Source: Evernia prunastri (taxonomy: Eukaryota > Ascomycota > Lecanoromycetes > Lecanorales > Parmeliaceae). Taken from it: a stretch of DNA of 64,000 nucleotides. A model generated the notes under the pieces. It was not told the origin of the DNA and did not search any database. It was given only the letters and a program-made list of their open reading frames with translations. This document shows, one piece after another, positions 22,248-34,560 of the stretch. Within the stretch, counting starts at the first letter, position 1. Each line of letters starts with the position of its first letter. The stretch lies in the NCBI GenBank assembly GCA_003184365.1, contig NKYR01000024.1, positions 297,867-361,866 on the forward strand, given 5' to 3'. Both the position numbers and the translations under genes were made by a program.

Positions 22248-23579
22248 ATGATGAACCTCACACCACAATCAATGCGCTCACCTATGTCGCCCTTTAATCA
22301 GCAGCCAAAGCAACCGTTCTCCTCGCAAAGACATTATCCGGCTACGCCCCAACCAGAGCCAACATCGATGGAGCAGCCCAACAGAGGTTTAGGAATATTC
22401 GACTGTCCCCTTCCCCAACAACAACAAAGTACAGTGCAAGAGCTCCCACCTTCGCCACAAGCATCCGACAGCTGGTCGCACTCCTCGATGATGGAACAAG
22501 ATTTCCCGCAGACATCACAGCCACCAGACATCTTCTCCGCAGCGTTCGATCCTTTCTCTGGTTACTCTACCAACGCCAACACTGGCATGATCTGTACACA
22601 ATCGCCAGAAGCACCAGGTCTCGTCTTTTGCCAATCACCTCCCAGTACAAATATGCCTTCCCATCGGTCATCAATTTCTTCGTCTTATTCGTCACCGGTC
22701 CAGCACGGAGCCGAATACTACACGCCCAGGGTCAAGGTCGAGGACGGAAGCGAGTGGTACCCATCCCCTGGAAATGACCAAGTCCTGCAGCGATCCTTGA
22801 CCACCCAGGCGATCACCAACTACTCCAATGGCGTGTCACCCATCAATGCACCTTCAGACGACTTTTACAAGAATCAGGCCGGTGAATGGGCTAAGCCAAA
22901 CGCTGTAGGGTATGGCAACGACCTGAACATGATGGGTGAAGACACACGATCAAAGTTTGACGCAGCACCCGTTTTGCCCAGTGTCAACCGCATCAAGAAG
23001 AAGCGGCAAAGGACCACACCGGAGGAGGCAACACACGAGTGCCGAGTCTGCGGCAAACTTTTCAAGCGAAGCTACAACTGGAAATCGCACATGGAGACGC
23101 ATAATCCCGAGCGTAAATATCCTCACCCTTGCACGGCCGTGGTTGGCAACACGGTCTGCACGAAGAAATTCCAGCGGAAAACCGACTTGGACAGGCATTT
23201 CGATAGCGTAAGCATTGCTCTGTCAAAGACCTCATGTCTGAATCTAACGTGTTTATAGGTACATCTGAAAGCGCGTAATCACCGCTGCAACCTCTGTGGT
23301 AACCGATTCGCTCGCCGAGACACCCTCCGAAGACACACGGAAGACGGATGCCCCAAGCGATTCGAACTTGGCTTTCGTGAAGGATCGGCGGCAACACCTG
23401 CCAGATGGTCTTTTACAAACTTCCCAGCGCGCAGCAGATCCTACAGTGTGGGTATGTCACAACCATCATCGATGGCACCTCCCATGTCGGCCGCACCATC
23501 CTCAACGTTCCCCAATTTTGACAGGCCACAGTTTGTTAGCAGCCCGATACAGACTCAGTCATCAGTCTTTGCTTCATGA
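22248..23579 (+). CDS. C2H2 zinc-finger transcription factor
   Basis: Exons 22248-23207 and 23259-23579, 426 aa. The N-terminal 250 residues are low-complexity, rich in Gln, Pro and Ser, as in activation domains. A basic patch VNRIKKKRQRTT precedes three fingers. Finger 1 is C265-C268-H281-H285. Finger 2 is C295-C304-H317-H322, with an unusually long eight-residue Cys-Cys spacing, and is split by the intron (HFDS|VH). Finger 3 is C330-C333-H346-C351, a CCHC variant (RRDTLRRHTEDGC). This finger set with the KTDLDRH and RRDTLRRH motifs is common in Pezizomycotina regulators, but I cannot assign a named orthologue. The protein is nuclear and DNA-binding by inference. Two adjacent ATGs begin the frame, and the first is used. 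Confidence 0.88.
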
Positions 23580-26500
23580 TGATTGCTGAGGTTGTGACGT
23601 GCAATGCTACGGAGGAGGCTCAGATCTGGACATTGCGCTTGGAGGTGGGCGAATTCTGGAAAGCCCTGGGTGCATTTTCGGAGATGAGCAATCAGCATTT
23701 TTCTCGACGGTGGCTTTGAGAAACTTGAAACGGAGGCATGATGGTTGCGATAGAGGAGTTACGGATTGGCATAGGTATGATGGGATTGGGTATTGGGGGG
23801 ATCCTTTGGGAAGAGAGTCTCGGCTGTGTTGTGTTTCATGTTCTGGATGGTTTAACGGACGATCCCTAATGCGGGTGGGGCTTGGATCTGCGCCCACTCT
23901 GTTTTTATGTCATCATCTGCATCCTGTACCGGTACTCACTCTACTACTGCTTTGTTGTCATACTACTCTACGACTTTTTTTTTCTTTTCGAATTCTGTTG
24001 TGAGCATCACGCGCAATACCCTTTAGCAACATGCTTATGTTTGGTTGATATTTTCGGTTGAGGGGGAGGGGAGAGGGGGCCAGGAATAGCTCCAATAGTG
24101 TGTTAGGACAGAGACAAAACCCTTTTGGCTTTAAGAATAATGAAAAATGTAACGATGCAATCTTAACCTACACAGTACTGTTACTGTGCGCCCCTATTTC
24201 TCTGCTTGAAATCGATCGTTTACACACTCGATGACTACTATCTCGGTAGGTAAGGTAGGTCTTATTATTATTATTATTATTGTGACTATCATGATTATGA
24301 TTATCCTTACTGTACAACTAAATGCTCAAGTCAGCAAGTAGTAATAAGGTAAGTCTGGATGGAAACAATCTCACTCATCTTCAATCGCGTAGGTACGACC
24401 CTGAGTCCCAAAGGGAGCAAAGTTTGATTGGAGAAGATCAAAATCTCAAGAGTTACTCGTAGACGGAGTGATAGGAGGGAAGGAAGGAAGGAGGGAAGGG
24501 GACGGAGTGCATGCAGGAACGAGCCAATGAATTTTCAACCGAACCAAGCCAGCGGCGTTGGCGTTGGTACCTGGCAGATGCTTCCTACCACACTTACCTA
24601 AAGTACTTTACTTTTACTTTACTTTACTCTACTTTGCTGCATCGAACCAACGGGACACTCCCCACAGATCTCGGGCGCTTACAAGTCCCCAAATCCCACA
24701 CCCCAAGGAGAGAAAATAAAATTATTGAATAACAATACTACCTACTATATACTACCTACTACCTACCGAGGTAAACGTCTTACTCTCTTGTTTTAACTTC
24801 TTAAGATATTATTGATTCTTTTCGGGCCAAAAAATACTACAATATGCACAAGGGAATCCTTCTCCGTCCGCATCACATTTCATCCAATAATTCGGCCGTC
24901 GCATCTACAGAACCGTTTTATTCTTTTTTTGGAGGCTGCATGCATGCATGCATACATGCACGTCCATGTATGTATGTATGTATGCGTCCGGGGTGGGGTA
25001 GAGTATCTAGTTACCGAGCTTACTCGGTTCTTCACACGTGGATAAAGCACGGTTCAACGGATTCGCATCCACGCATCCATCCCCAAGTGCTGACCGCATC
25101 TTGCATACTGCATGTAACCCTATTTTTATTCATTGGTCTATTCCTTTCGGCTTATTATTCGCAGCCTTGTGGGTATGCAAGGGGACTAGGTACTGGTACC
25201 TACCTAGGTAGGACGAGGCTCAGATCTGGTAGGATGGGTTGATTTGCAGGAATTCACCAAGGTCCTAAAAAAAATAAGGAATCATCCCTACATATTGTTT
25301 CAAGGTTCATCAATCATCAACGGATTTAACAGGACAAGCGAGGGATCCGCATCCCGGTTTGCATAGGCAGCTGTGTAGCATAGCCCTAGGTCCGAGCTCG
25401 CCTATGAGAATTCATCGTACGCTGCTGGCTGCTGCTGCTGCTGATGAAGCGTCGGCCGTCTCGTTACTGCGGACTGTTGGCTGGAACTTGAAACGCATTC
25501 GTGCAGCTGTGTGGTTGCACAGCTGGGTGTCATTCGCTTGCGGAGGTCGGGAGGGGAGGGGAGAGGGGGGGGAAAGCAATGGGGTGCATGAGAATATGAC
25601 GAAGACAAGGCTGTGGGATTTTCGTGGGATGTAGATTCGGTAGATGGTACCTCGCGGAACAATTGTAATAAATGCAAATGTGGCAGCAACGGTCCGTAGG
25701 GCAGAGAGGGACATGCGGCGAGGCTGGGAGGGAAGCGCCAGCGCTTCCTTTCCTTCCCCAAGGGCACAGGAACAAATTAAATGATGATTGCGGCGGCGAC
25801 AATACCTACCATCATTAAGAATGACAATGAATCACGACGATGGCATGTTTATGAAATACATTTTGTATTGATCCTGAAGGAGTACTCCTTCCGAGCGCTC
25901 GGAGCGCCTTTCGTCTTTCGTCTCTCGTATCTTCATCGGGAATGGACGCAATCTCCCCGCGCTGCCTTCCTAAGGAGAACAGGCTACAAGGCTTAAGGCT
26001 CGCACTTAAGGGATCCGTATCAGTCATACGATCAGATGATCTCGGCTCACATGTACACACGTATGTATACCTAGTCGTCTAGGTCTTCATCCAAACCCTG
26101 TTCACTTTTGAACAGACTGCATACGAGTACGATCTGCAAAATATAGAAGTACTTTATACAACATGCTGCCAGCGGAAGGCGTCTGTCAACTCGTCAAGAC
26201 CTTCTCAATATTTTTGCGACAACATGCACTGTTGCGGGCTCTCCCGCCTTTGTGCAACCAGGCCAACCCTGCTTGCGATGCCCTCGCGAAATTAATGACC
26301 ATCAATTTTGTTTTGTCTCTGGTCAAATGTCAATCATAATCAAGCAATAATCAATATTTAATCACCATGTCACCAAGCGCGTGTCGCTCAGATTGCTTAT
26401 CAGGCTCTACCCTAGGCAAAAAAAAAGGGCATCGACCCTGCAGTAACGCTACTCAACAAGTGTGGGGATTAGGTTGTCGACAACGTGAAGCCTGAACTCT

Positions 26501-27361
26501 AAGGAAAACAAAGCGGGCTTTGACTTTTTCCCACACTCTCGGGCTTCGGAAATGTCGATGATGCGTAAGGCCAGCATTAGCAGGCTTCATGCCTGCTCAC
26601 GCTCCAAGGTATCAGGCTGGAAGGGGAAATTATGGACTCGACACGCAAACCATGTCGGGAGCTGCGCTCCCGTCCAATCGCAATGATATATTGTTGAAAG
26701 TTTTGGTCCTGCATGGGGAACTCCAAAACGTTGCTGCATCACGCTTGACGTTGCAGCAACAGCACGGAGTTGAGCAGAGGGGGTTTCTGCCTGTTACGCT
26801 ACGCTACACTGCGTTCCTGTCATACACCCTGTACATCGCCGATTGCAGCACGGACCACTACACCGAGACGGGCAACGAGTACAGTACTCCGTCGAAGCGG
26901 ACTCTGAAGGATTGCGAAACGGGCGAAGGCATGCAGGACATCGGACCAGTTCCAACGGGACGAGTCGTAGCGCTGCCATGGCACCAAAACAATTCCACAT
27001 CTCTTGTATCGATCGGATTTGAAGGCAAAACTATCATCATCATCAGACCATAGTCATACACATAATTCCAAATAGACAAACGAAACACTTGTTGGCCGCC
27101 GTCGAAGAGGAAGGCTGGGGAGCCAATCCGTATCAACCGCGGGGTTGGATTTTGATCGCTACAAGTTGGACAAGTAAAACCGAGTCTTCCATTGGCTATG
27201 GAGGAAGGTCCCGCAATAATTCCGTAGATCGGCCGTTGGTGAATCTCAAGTCACGATTCGTGGGAATACATACATACATGGTTGAGTAGTCAAGACTCAA
27301 GAGGGGAAACCATTCAGCGGAGAGTACTCGTACCTAAAGAAAAGAAAAGGCTTTGCACCTA
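23580..27361. other. Long gene-poor stretch
   Basis: No gene recognised in 3.8 kb. It contains simple repeats (ATT repeats near 24260; CATG/ATGT microsatellite near 24945-24985) and many stop-rich frames. A 154-codon ATG frame at 26589-27053 has no recognisable domain and biased composition, so it is not called. Confidence 0.5.
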
Positions 27362-27436
27362 ATCGTGCCACACACTTAGCTCCGGGATCGCTAAGTGCTA
27401 CTCGGCCATGGAACCAAATCAGCCATAGAACCAAAT
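27362..27436 (+). repeat. Left terminal inverted repeat of pogo element
   Basis: 75 bases, the exact reverse complement of 29757-29831, preceded by TA (27360-27361). Internally it holds CTTAGC and GCTAAG arms and a near-exact direct repeat around ATGGAACCAAAT and ATAGAACCAAAT. These may be transposase binding sites. Confidence 0.93.
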
Positions 27437-28853
27437 GGGCCTACTAATCTACATATATATACACATTATTCATGAACTCCTTCATGACTTCCTTCCAAAT
27501 GCGTATCTCCCACTTTCTAGATGACTGCCACGTCTTCAGGTGATTTTTCGTCTGCTTGAAGACTTTTTTGCAGGCTGTATCGTACTTTTTTTGTCAGACC
27601 AGCTCCCGTTTCTTTCTCCTTGTCTCTTCCTCTTGTAATCGTTCTTGATTCATTCGACGTGCATCTTTGGAATAAAGAACTCCTCCTTTATGTAAGACCT
27701 TATTGACCTGGATTTTGCGGGCTTTTCGAGCATTCTCGGCCATAACAGTGACCTCCAGTCGTTGTTCCATGAGAAGACCGCATCGTGCTATTGCAACACT
27801 TCCCTTTGTAAACCTCTGAACAGACTCCCGTAACTCCTCTGAAATATCCGAATGCATAAACAGCTCGAAATCACTCTTAGTTAGTTGTCGAATGATTTTG
27901 AGAGTCTCGGCAAGCGATATAAATGCGGGGGCTTCGAGAGTAGTCTGTCGAGAGGGGGGTAGAGTGTTGCGTACTACTTCCAGTAAAACCTCGGGATTGT
28001 AGAGTATCAGGTCTGTTTTCTTTCATGCTGAAAGTATTGTGGAGGATTTGAAGACCTTGCGTCGAAACGAGGTAAATGCGACCAAAAATTCCACCTTGGA
28101 GAACGATTTATCCCCAGTGCAAATTGCCTCGTTGACGACTTCGGAATGATAATGCTTCAGAGGCTGAAAAACACACACATCAAGTGATTGCAATAGATGT
28201 GCGATATGCGATAGAAATGTGAATGAAATAATGTGATATTCCTCGCAGTACTTCAGGAATTCTCGTGTGTCATGAGATCCGTAGCCATCCATGATCAATA
28301 ATCTTCACTTTCCCTGCTGTCCACGGCGAGAAAAGCGCTCAAAATGCTTGATCCACTGCAGTGATATCCAGTCATTATTGAAGCCTGTCTTCGATGTTTT
28401 TATAGCGACGTTGGGATCCAAATCGTTGACGAACCAGGATGCGAGAATGTTGGTTTCAGTGACTATCAAGAATGGTGGAATTTCGCCTCCAACACCATTG
28501 ATGCATTCAATGGCCGATAATAGCTCCCTATTATTTGAACATTTGCTATAAACAACACGTGTAGGATCCACAGCAATGACCCAGTCACTCCGAGCCATAC
28601 CAATGCGATATCCCGTCTCATCAAAGTTCCAAATATCGTGAAATTGTATGTCATGCTCTTTCACCTGATCTCGAAAGCGTGCAAAATGCTCTGCAATAAG
28701 GTCTAGATCATGCGCGTTTCTCCGCTCTGCAGCCAGGGATTTTCTTTTGACTTTGAAGAGATCTGACTGACGATCTAGCCATCGTTTAGCTCACATAGGT
28801 CCGACAGAAGGAGATGAATTCGCGAGGTCACAATCTTGACGTAGTAGTCGATC

Positions 28854-29044
28854 GGTCTCGTTTTTGATGCTATTTAGACGGGCCGGAGTGTCTGCATTGC
28901 TAAGTTTATGATAGTATAGCGTCAGAACTGCCTCTTGGTCGACTGTGAGTCGTCTATTGTGAAGTCCTCGTACTGCTATCTTTGATGAATTACCCTTGAG
29001 ACGAGATTTGAGCCGTTCCAATGGCACGTCAAATTGTCGGGCAA
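28854..29044 (-). repeat. Transposase segment repeated at 29424-29614
   Basis: About 190 bases (from GTCTCGTTTTTGATGC to TTGTCGGGCAA) occur again after the undetermined base at 29423. The one difference I see is GCTAAG against GCTGAG. The duplication encodes the same transposase residues twice, so the two sides do not form a natural reading frame. Confidence 0.85.
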
Positions 29045-29269
29045 TGTCAGAACCGTGCCCAGAGTCAAGTCTAATGGGGGTAAATTGAATAAGACAACTA
29101 GATAAAGAGCGAATATGTACACAGGAGAAGAGCGCTTAAATACTAGGAAGAATCCCCGCTAGCCTATGTGATAATGAGAATGTGTCAATGACCAATAAAT
29201 ACTCTATGTGCCTGACACATAGCCATAAACACTCCCTTTGTACCTGACAGCTAGGGTACGTCCGTAACA
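29045..29269 (-). mobile_element. LTR of a retrotransposon inserted in the pogo element
   Basis: The 225-base block begins TGTCAGAACC and ends GTCCGTAACA on the plus strand (TG...CA termini). It is followed at once by CTACCCCCCCC, the reverse complement of a polypurine tract. The element therefore reads on the minus strand, with this being its 3' LTR and the internal region to the right. Its first 60 bases recur exactly at 63941-64000. The left junction is in pogo sequence (GTCGGGCAA). Confidence 0.75.
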
Positions 29270-29422
29270 CTACCCCCCCCCTCAGGCAAGCGATGCCCCA
29301 GCGCTGTAGATTGGCCTGCGAGTCGTCTGCGTGCAGAAAGAATGAGGATAGTGGCGAGGTCTCGGAGATTTCGGAGACGGCGTGGCCTTTTTGACTTGGC
29401 AATAGCGTTGTGAGGCCCAGGG
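29270..29422 (-). mobile_element. Fragment of retrotransposon internal region, 3' end
   Basis: 153 bases between the LTR and the undetermined base. It contains the polypurine tract (minus strand GAGGGGGGGGTAG) and a short GC-rich stretch. No reverse transcriptase or integrase motif is present in so short a piece. The rest of the element is missing from the assembly. Confidence 0.55.
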
Positions 29423-29423
29423 N
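29423..29423. other. Undetermined base (N), probable scaffold join
   Basis: Single N exactly where retrotransposon sequence stops and a second copy of the pogo segment begins. I read it as a join between two contigs that overlap by about 190 bases. Confidence 0.8.
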
Positions 29424-29756
29424 GGTCTCGTTTTTGATGCTATTTAGACGGGCCGGAGTGTCTGCATTGCTGAGTTTATGATAGTATAGCGTCAGAACTG
29501 CCTCTTGGTCGACTGTGAGTCGTCTATTGTGAAGTCCTCGTACTGCTATCTTTGATGAATTACCCTTGAGACGAGATTTGAGCCGTTCCAATGGCACGTC
29601 AAATTGTCGGGCAATTGCGCTACGATTGAGGTTTTCGCTGGCGTGGTAGGCTTCTATAACATCTTTGATACGTGCCTCGACCGCGTGATATGACATATCC
29701 ATTGTGGAGTGGTTGTATGGTGTGGATGTAGGATGGTAGGATCACGAGAACGCGTA

Positions 29757-29831
29757 ATTTGGTTCTATGGCTGATTTGGTTCCATGGCCGAGTAGCACTT
29801 AGCGATCCCGGAGCTAAGTGTGTGGCACGAT
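29757..29831 (-). repeat. Right terminal inverted repeat of pogo element
   Basis: 75 bases, the exact reverse complement of the left TIR, followed by TA at 29832-29833. Confidence 0.93.
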
Positions 29832-29970
29832 TACCTGTCAACTTCCAAAAGTTCAAGACGTTGGGCCAAGTTCTGATTGGTCAATTCTGCTGACTCAACC
29901 GGCACGTTGACCTCTCTCCAGAGCTCCCCTCTCTTTAATAAATCATTGATACCCTTGGTGCACCATCACA

Positions 29971-31039
29971 ATGCTGCAAACGCGAAGAGGTGCTTTGCGT
30001 CTCGCACAGCGGGCACAGCGGCCATGCCGCTGTCAGTGGCGTGGGTATGCAGATATCAAACCTCCAGATCCCACTAGTTCCGTCCGGGAAACCGATAACA
30101 AGCCAGTCAACGAGCCCATTGGTGTATGCTTGCTGTTCGATTCCTGCTTGGCAAGCTTTGCTGATGATACTCTATAGGGTGGAGATAGTAGCGGCACTGA
30201 CTCCATCCACGCTGCTTCTGCGGGCGGGCATGAGCCAACCCATCATGCACCTCACCCAGAACCACATAACGAGAACCTTGGTGTACGACACTTCCCTACC
30301 CATCTGAAGCTCGTCTAATATGAGAGGCTGGTCTACTGACAATAACGCTTTTGAACAGCGCGGTTTCTATGCCTCCATTGCAGCTCTAGCGCTCTCCTTC
30401 GCACTCTACAAATTCTCCCGGTCGTCTTCTTCCGATCCCCACGCGAAAGGAGATCCTAGCCAACAGCCACTTCTCACCCGAGCCATGGCGTACTACAACT
30501 ACTACCAAGATGATTTCGCAAGGCGAAATACGATACATACGAAGATGGTTGAACAAGCGGGCGCAGATAGGAACTTGTTTCAAAGCAGTCCTTGGACCCA
30601 TCATATCGATTTGAAGTTTCCTGAGTGAGTTCATATTTTCTTTGGACTGGAAGACTGTGTGACGGAACAGGTGTGGCTGGTGGAGGAAAGAAGAGCAGTC
30701 GAATACTGGTTATAAGCTCTCTTCCCAGACATTCTCTTGCCCTTCAGTTGCCCGCTTCGAATCAGCGCTCCAGACTAATTGACGTTACCCACCAGAATTT
30801 TCAACACTGGTTCCCCGTACAACATCCCAGCTGGCCATTCCGCCGACCTTGAGGCGTTGAAAACACACTACGAGAAAAAGAATGTGGAAGCAGAAGAGAA
30901 GAGAATGGCGAAGCTGAAGGAGGTGGCAGGCGACAGCGAGATTCTAAGGCAGAGGAGGGAGGCTGAAGAAGCAGTACTGGCGAATAAGAAACCGCAGTCA
31001 GTGCTGCAACGGATAGGGTTCCAGAGGCCGGATCAGTGA
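29971..31039 (+). CDS. Complex I accessory subunit, NUO17.8-like
   Basis: Four exons: 29971-30123, 30178-30282, 30359-30624 and 30796-31039, 255 aa. The N-terminus (MLQTRRGALRLAQRAQRPCR) is basic and lacks acidic residues, as expected for a mitochondrial presequence. A His-rich linker (HEPTHHAPHPEPHNENLG) leads to a single membrane segment (FYASIAALALSFALYKFS). The matrix or intermembrane tail has RNTIHTKMVEQAGADRNLF and FPEIFNTGSPYNIPAGH, which match the fungal NADH:ubiquinone oxidoreductase 17.8-kDa subunit. It is longer than the classic subunit because of the linker and a charged C-terminal helix. The gene begins 138 bp from the pogo element, whose right TIR therefore lies in its promoter region. 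Confidence 0.85.
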
Positions 31040-32034
31040 ATCCTGTACGGAGTAAGACAGGGGAAGTCCGCTGTACCTCTCAACCAGCGGAGAATGATGC
31101 GGTGTATATAGGTAGTTATTCGAACGCATTGAGTCATTGTGTCAATCTCTCGCTGAAGCCTTGGTCGACAATCGCATGATTCATTACCATAGGGATGCAA
31201 GCGATCATTTGTTCATAGCGGCTGTACCATACGTTCCACATGCGTGAACACTGAGCCATGCAAGTTATTCTCTGGGAATGTCAAATGGCGGCGCCGACTC
31301 TCCTATAGGTACCGTAGACTGCCTACTCGATGGAAGACAGATGACCGAGTCGCTTGGGATATGGGGATGGAAGTAAGGCTAGAATATGCTTTTTGGAATT
31401 TCGACAGTAAGGTAGGTAGGTAGGTAGTAGTATGGTATCTAGCGAGTAGAAAGTAGGAGCGAGATACCATATAAAGAAATCAATTTCAATTTTGTTCTCC
31501 GTACACATGCCTAGATCTACTCATATAAGGTATAGTCAAGTGACTAAACTTGAAGGTGGCACAGTGATTGGCTGCTATCCGTACACATGAAACGGTTTGT
31601 CCAAGGAGATAGAGCAAACTAGACTTAGAGTAGCTTAGAGTAGTGTCCTTCCTCGCGATCCTCTAGTTTCCCCAATCTTCAACCGACACTAGAGTGAGCT
31701 AGAGTAAAGTACCTTTTTTAGCCTCTGTTTGGCTTCTTCTTCTTCTTCCTCCTTGCCTACTTTACTCTTACTCCTACTCCTCCATCTTTCTCTCTTTTCT
31801 TTGCTTTCCTTCTCTTGTCTTTCTTCCCCTTCCCTTCACACACTTGCTGCATTTGCATCTAAAAAACACCACTCACTCATTTACAAAAGTATACCTTACT
31901 TGCCTAAGCTACTTATACTCTGTCTGTCATTCGTTCCAGACATCCCTCCATATTAATACATACATCCAACTCCATAAACCATCATTCATCTATCCTCACC
32001 ACTTCAAGACACTCAATCTTTACATCCCCTCAAA
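31040..32034. other. Intergenic region and leader of the GPI-protein gene
   Basis: Pyrimidine-rich tracts (CTTCTTCTTCTTCCTCC) and an AGGTAGGTAGGTAGG repeat near 31410. No gene recognised. Confidence 0.5.
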
Positions 32035-32978
32035 ATGCAATTCGCAAACATTTTCCTCGGCGCGACATTGATCGCTGCCACTGTTGCCCAAACTCCTACC
32101 ACCAGCGCTACCACTACCAGCCTTCAATTTACCTCCATCCCAACCAGTTTGGTTGCGGGTGTTCAGCAAACAGTTGGATGGGCAGGTGGTAATGGCAATG
32201 TAAGGCCACTCCTCTCGCATTCTTGACTGCGATCAGCCTACTCACTCTACCGCAGGGCGTCAACATCATTCTCCAACAAGGCCCAGCCAGTAATCTCAAG
32301 GACGTGCCAATTGCCCCAATCGCCACGGGAGACGAAGGAACTTCCACGACTTGGACCCCACCCAAGTCACTTCCCAACGCGGGTAACTACGCACTGAGAA
32401 TCGAACAGGGCGAGGATTCTGTCAACTACTCCGGCATGCTTCAACTCTTCGGCGGGTGTTCAACCTGTCCCACTGACGCAGTCGCTGCGCTCGCCTCCGC
32501 CTCGACCTCAACATCCGCGACTGGCTCTGCCACTGCTTCGTCACCTTCCTCAACAGCCTCTAGCTCAAGCAGCGGCGGTGTCACTCCCGTTGTCGCTCCC
32601 GGATCCAATTCAGGTAGCAACTCCACGGGTGTCGCTGGTTCCTCAAGTAACTCAACCACCACTGGTTCAGGCACGAATTCGACCACGGGCACCGGCAGCA
32701 TGGCGAACATGACCATGTCTGGCACCAACACGACCACCAACTCAACTACCAACTCGACTTTGAGCAGTGCTACGCTGCATGCTACGTCATCACGGTCATC
32801 CTCCTCATCCTCCGCCTCGTCATCTGCCGCTGCCACATCCTCAAGCGAGAGCACTTCGAGCAGCACTGGTAGCAGCACCAGCCCATCGACAACAAAGAAG
32901 AGCGGCGGAGTAGCAGTGGCAGCGAGCAACTTCGCGTTGGTCCTTTGCGCTATCGTTGGTGTAATCTACCTGGGATAG
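32035..32978 (+). CDS. Kre9/KNH-like Ser/Thr-rich GPI-anchored cell-surface protein
   Basis: Exons 32035-32199 and 32256-32978, 295 aa, phase-0 join. A signal peptide (MQFANIFLGATLIAATVAQ) is followed by a compact beta-rich domain of about 100 residues. It starts LQFTSIPTSLVAGVQQTVGW and ends NYALRIEQGEDSVNYSGMLQ, the pattern of the Kre9/KNH1 N-terminal domain found in fungal GPI proteins. A long Ser/Thr/Asn/Gly-rich region (about 145-270) offers many O- and N-glycosylation sites (NSTT, NMTM). A C-terminal hydrophobic tail (VAVAASNFALVLCAIVGVIY) fits GPI attachment. It is likely at the plasma membrane or in the cell wall. The role is structural by inference, as the biochemical function of the family is uncertain. 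Confidence 0.85.
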
Positions 32979-33863
32979 TCATCGCGCTTTGCCTTCATGT
33001 ATTCAAAAACTTTTGCGCGAAGGGCGCGACAATATTTCGATGACGCGATGATACCTACTCCTGTCCAGGTCCAGGACAATGTTTCATGCGGTCGCGGTGG
33101 TTATGTTCGATGTTAGTTTGATACCAATTTCGAAATTAGGACGATTTAATAATTTTGTCGACGGGCATAAGGAGGCAGATCACAGAAAGAGTCGAAGTGT
33201 ATGTATAGCATGTTTTAAAACCAAAAGCAAACCTATCAACAACCGTCCGTTTTCTAGCAAGCTTTTTCATTGCTCTCCCTATGGTCGGGAAGCGCACTCC
33301 AGGATCTCGTGATCCATGAATTGTCCGTTGGGTCAACAAAAACACCAAACGTCGCTCAAGGGGCTTGATGTGATGCTAGCGTGTACATATTTTTGTACTG
33401 AGCAGAAACTTAAGTCAGAAACGTTGACAGTCGTGGCAAGTGTGACTACAAGCCTTGAAGATCCTTCAATAGAAAGTAGATTAGTAGCTTGTATCCTGCT
33501 GATGGCAAATTATGAGGTGTAAGATCTCATATTTCTGCTGGTATGGATGTCATTACATAGCAATGAGAAAGGGATCGCTTCTGCTATGCACGCCATAGGT
33601 TTGGAAGGAGAATACAGGAAGACGGAGGGATAAAGCAAGATTAAACCAGGTCTTCCCAGACTAGCGGGTCGGCTGAAATTCTGCCAACAGCTAACGAGCA
33701 AGGTGTAATGCAGAGACCGGGGGGATTGAAACCTGGTCCTTGTCCGTTAAAAAAAATCATCGTGTTTCTATGCCGTTGGAACTGCACCATTCAAGCTAAA
33801 AGCACACGGTCAATCTTCCTTCCCCTTCTTCGCCACATCTCCCTCTCCACACCCTTTCTCCGT
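32979..33863. other. Convergent intergenic region
   Basis: Lies between the 3' ends of the GPI-protein gene and the uS19 gene. No gene or repeat recognised. Confidence 0.5.

Positions 33864-34560
<697 letters not shown>

Larger units (their letters stand above)
27450..29702 (-). pseudogene. Pogo-type transposase, disabled by four in-frame TGA codons
   Basis: Translation from ATG 29702 begins MDMSYHAVEARIKDVIEAYH with a psq/CENP-B-type HTH (NRSAIARQFDVPLERLKSRL). Reading then continues in the first copy at 29044. The DDE domain is clear: the first Asp is in IWNFDETGYR (codon 28622-28620), the second in IMDGYGSHDT (28289-28287), and the third in QSLDVCVFQPLK (28181-28179), giving DD35D spacing. 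A C-terminal lysine-rich tail follows. The frame from 29044 to about 27460 never shifts, but has TGA at 28793-28791, 28307-28305, 28025-28023 and 27596-27594. Each sits where the family would have Arg or Trp, so simple C-to-T or G-to-A transitions explain all of them. That is consistent with RIP or cytosine deamination. Confidence 0.85.
27362..29831 (-). mobile_element. Pogo-type (Tc1/mariner superfamily) DNA transposon with perfect 75-bp TIRs
   Basis: Inverted repeats 27362-27436 and 29757-29831 match perfectly over 75 bases (outer end ATCGTGCCACACACTTAGC). Each is flanked outside by TA, the expected target-site duplication. The interior encodes a minus-strand transposase relic with HTH and DDE domains. 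The interior is interrupted by LTR-retrotransposon sequence (29045-29422), one undetermined base (29423) and a repeated transposase segment, so the apparent 2470-bp length is inflated. Perfect TIRs point to a fairly recent arrival despite the dead ORF. Confidence 0.9.

Noticed and set aside
24940..24990. CATG/ATGT-rich palindromic run as a regulatory element
   Set aside because: It is a simple microsatellite with no adjacent gene to support a regulatory role.
26589..27053. 154-codon ATG frame on the plus strand
   Set aside because: No recognisable domain, no signal peptide, no splice support, and opposite-strand frames of similar length exist. I judge it a chance frame.
32441..32929. Long minus-strand frame opposite the GPI-protein gene
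   Set aside because: It is an antisense shadow of the Ser/Thr-rich coding region; the plus strand has signal peptide, domain and GPI tail.
33700..33735. tRNA T-arm-like sequence (GGGGATTGAAACCTGG)
   Set aside because: No matching acceptor stem, anticodon arm or D-arm could be found on either strand.
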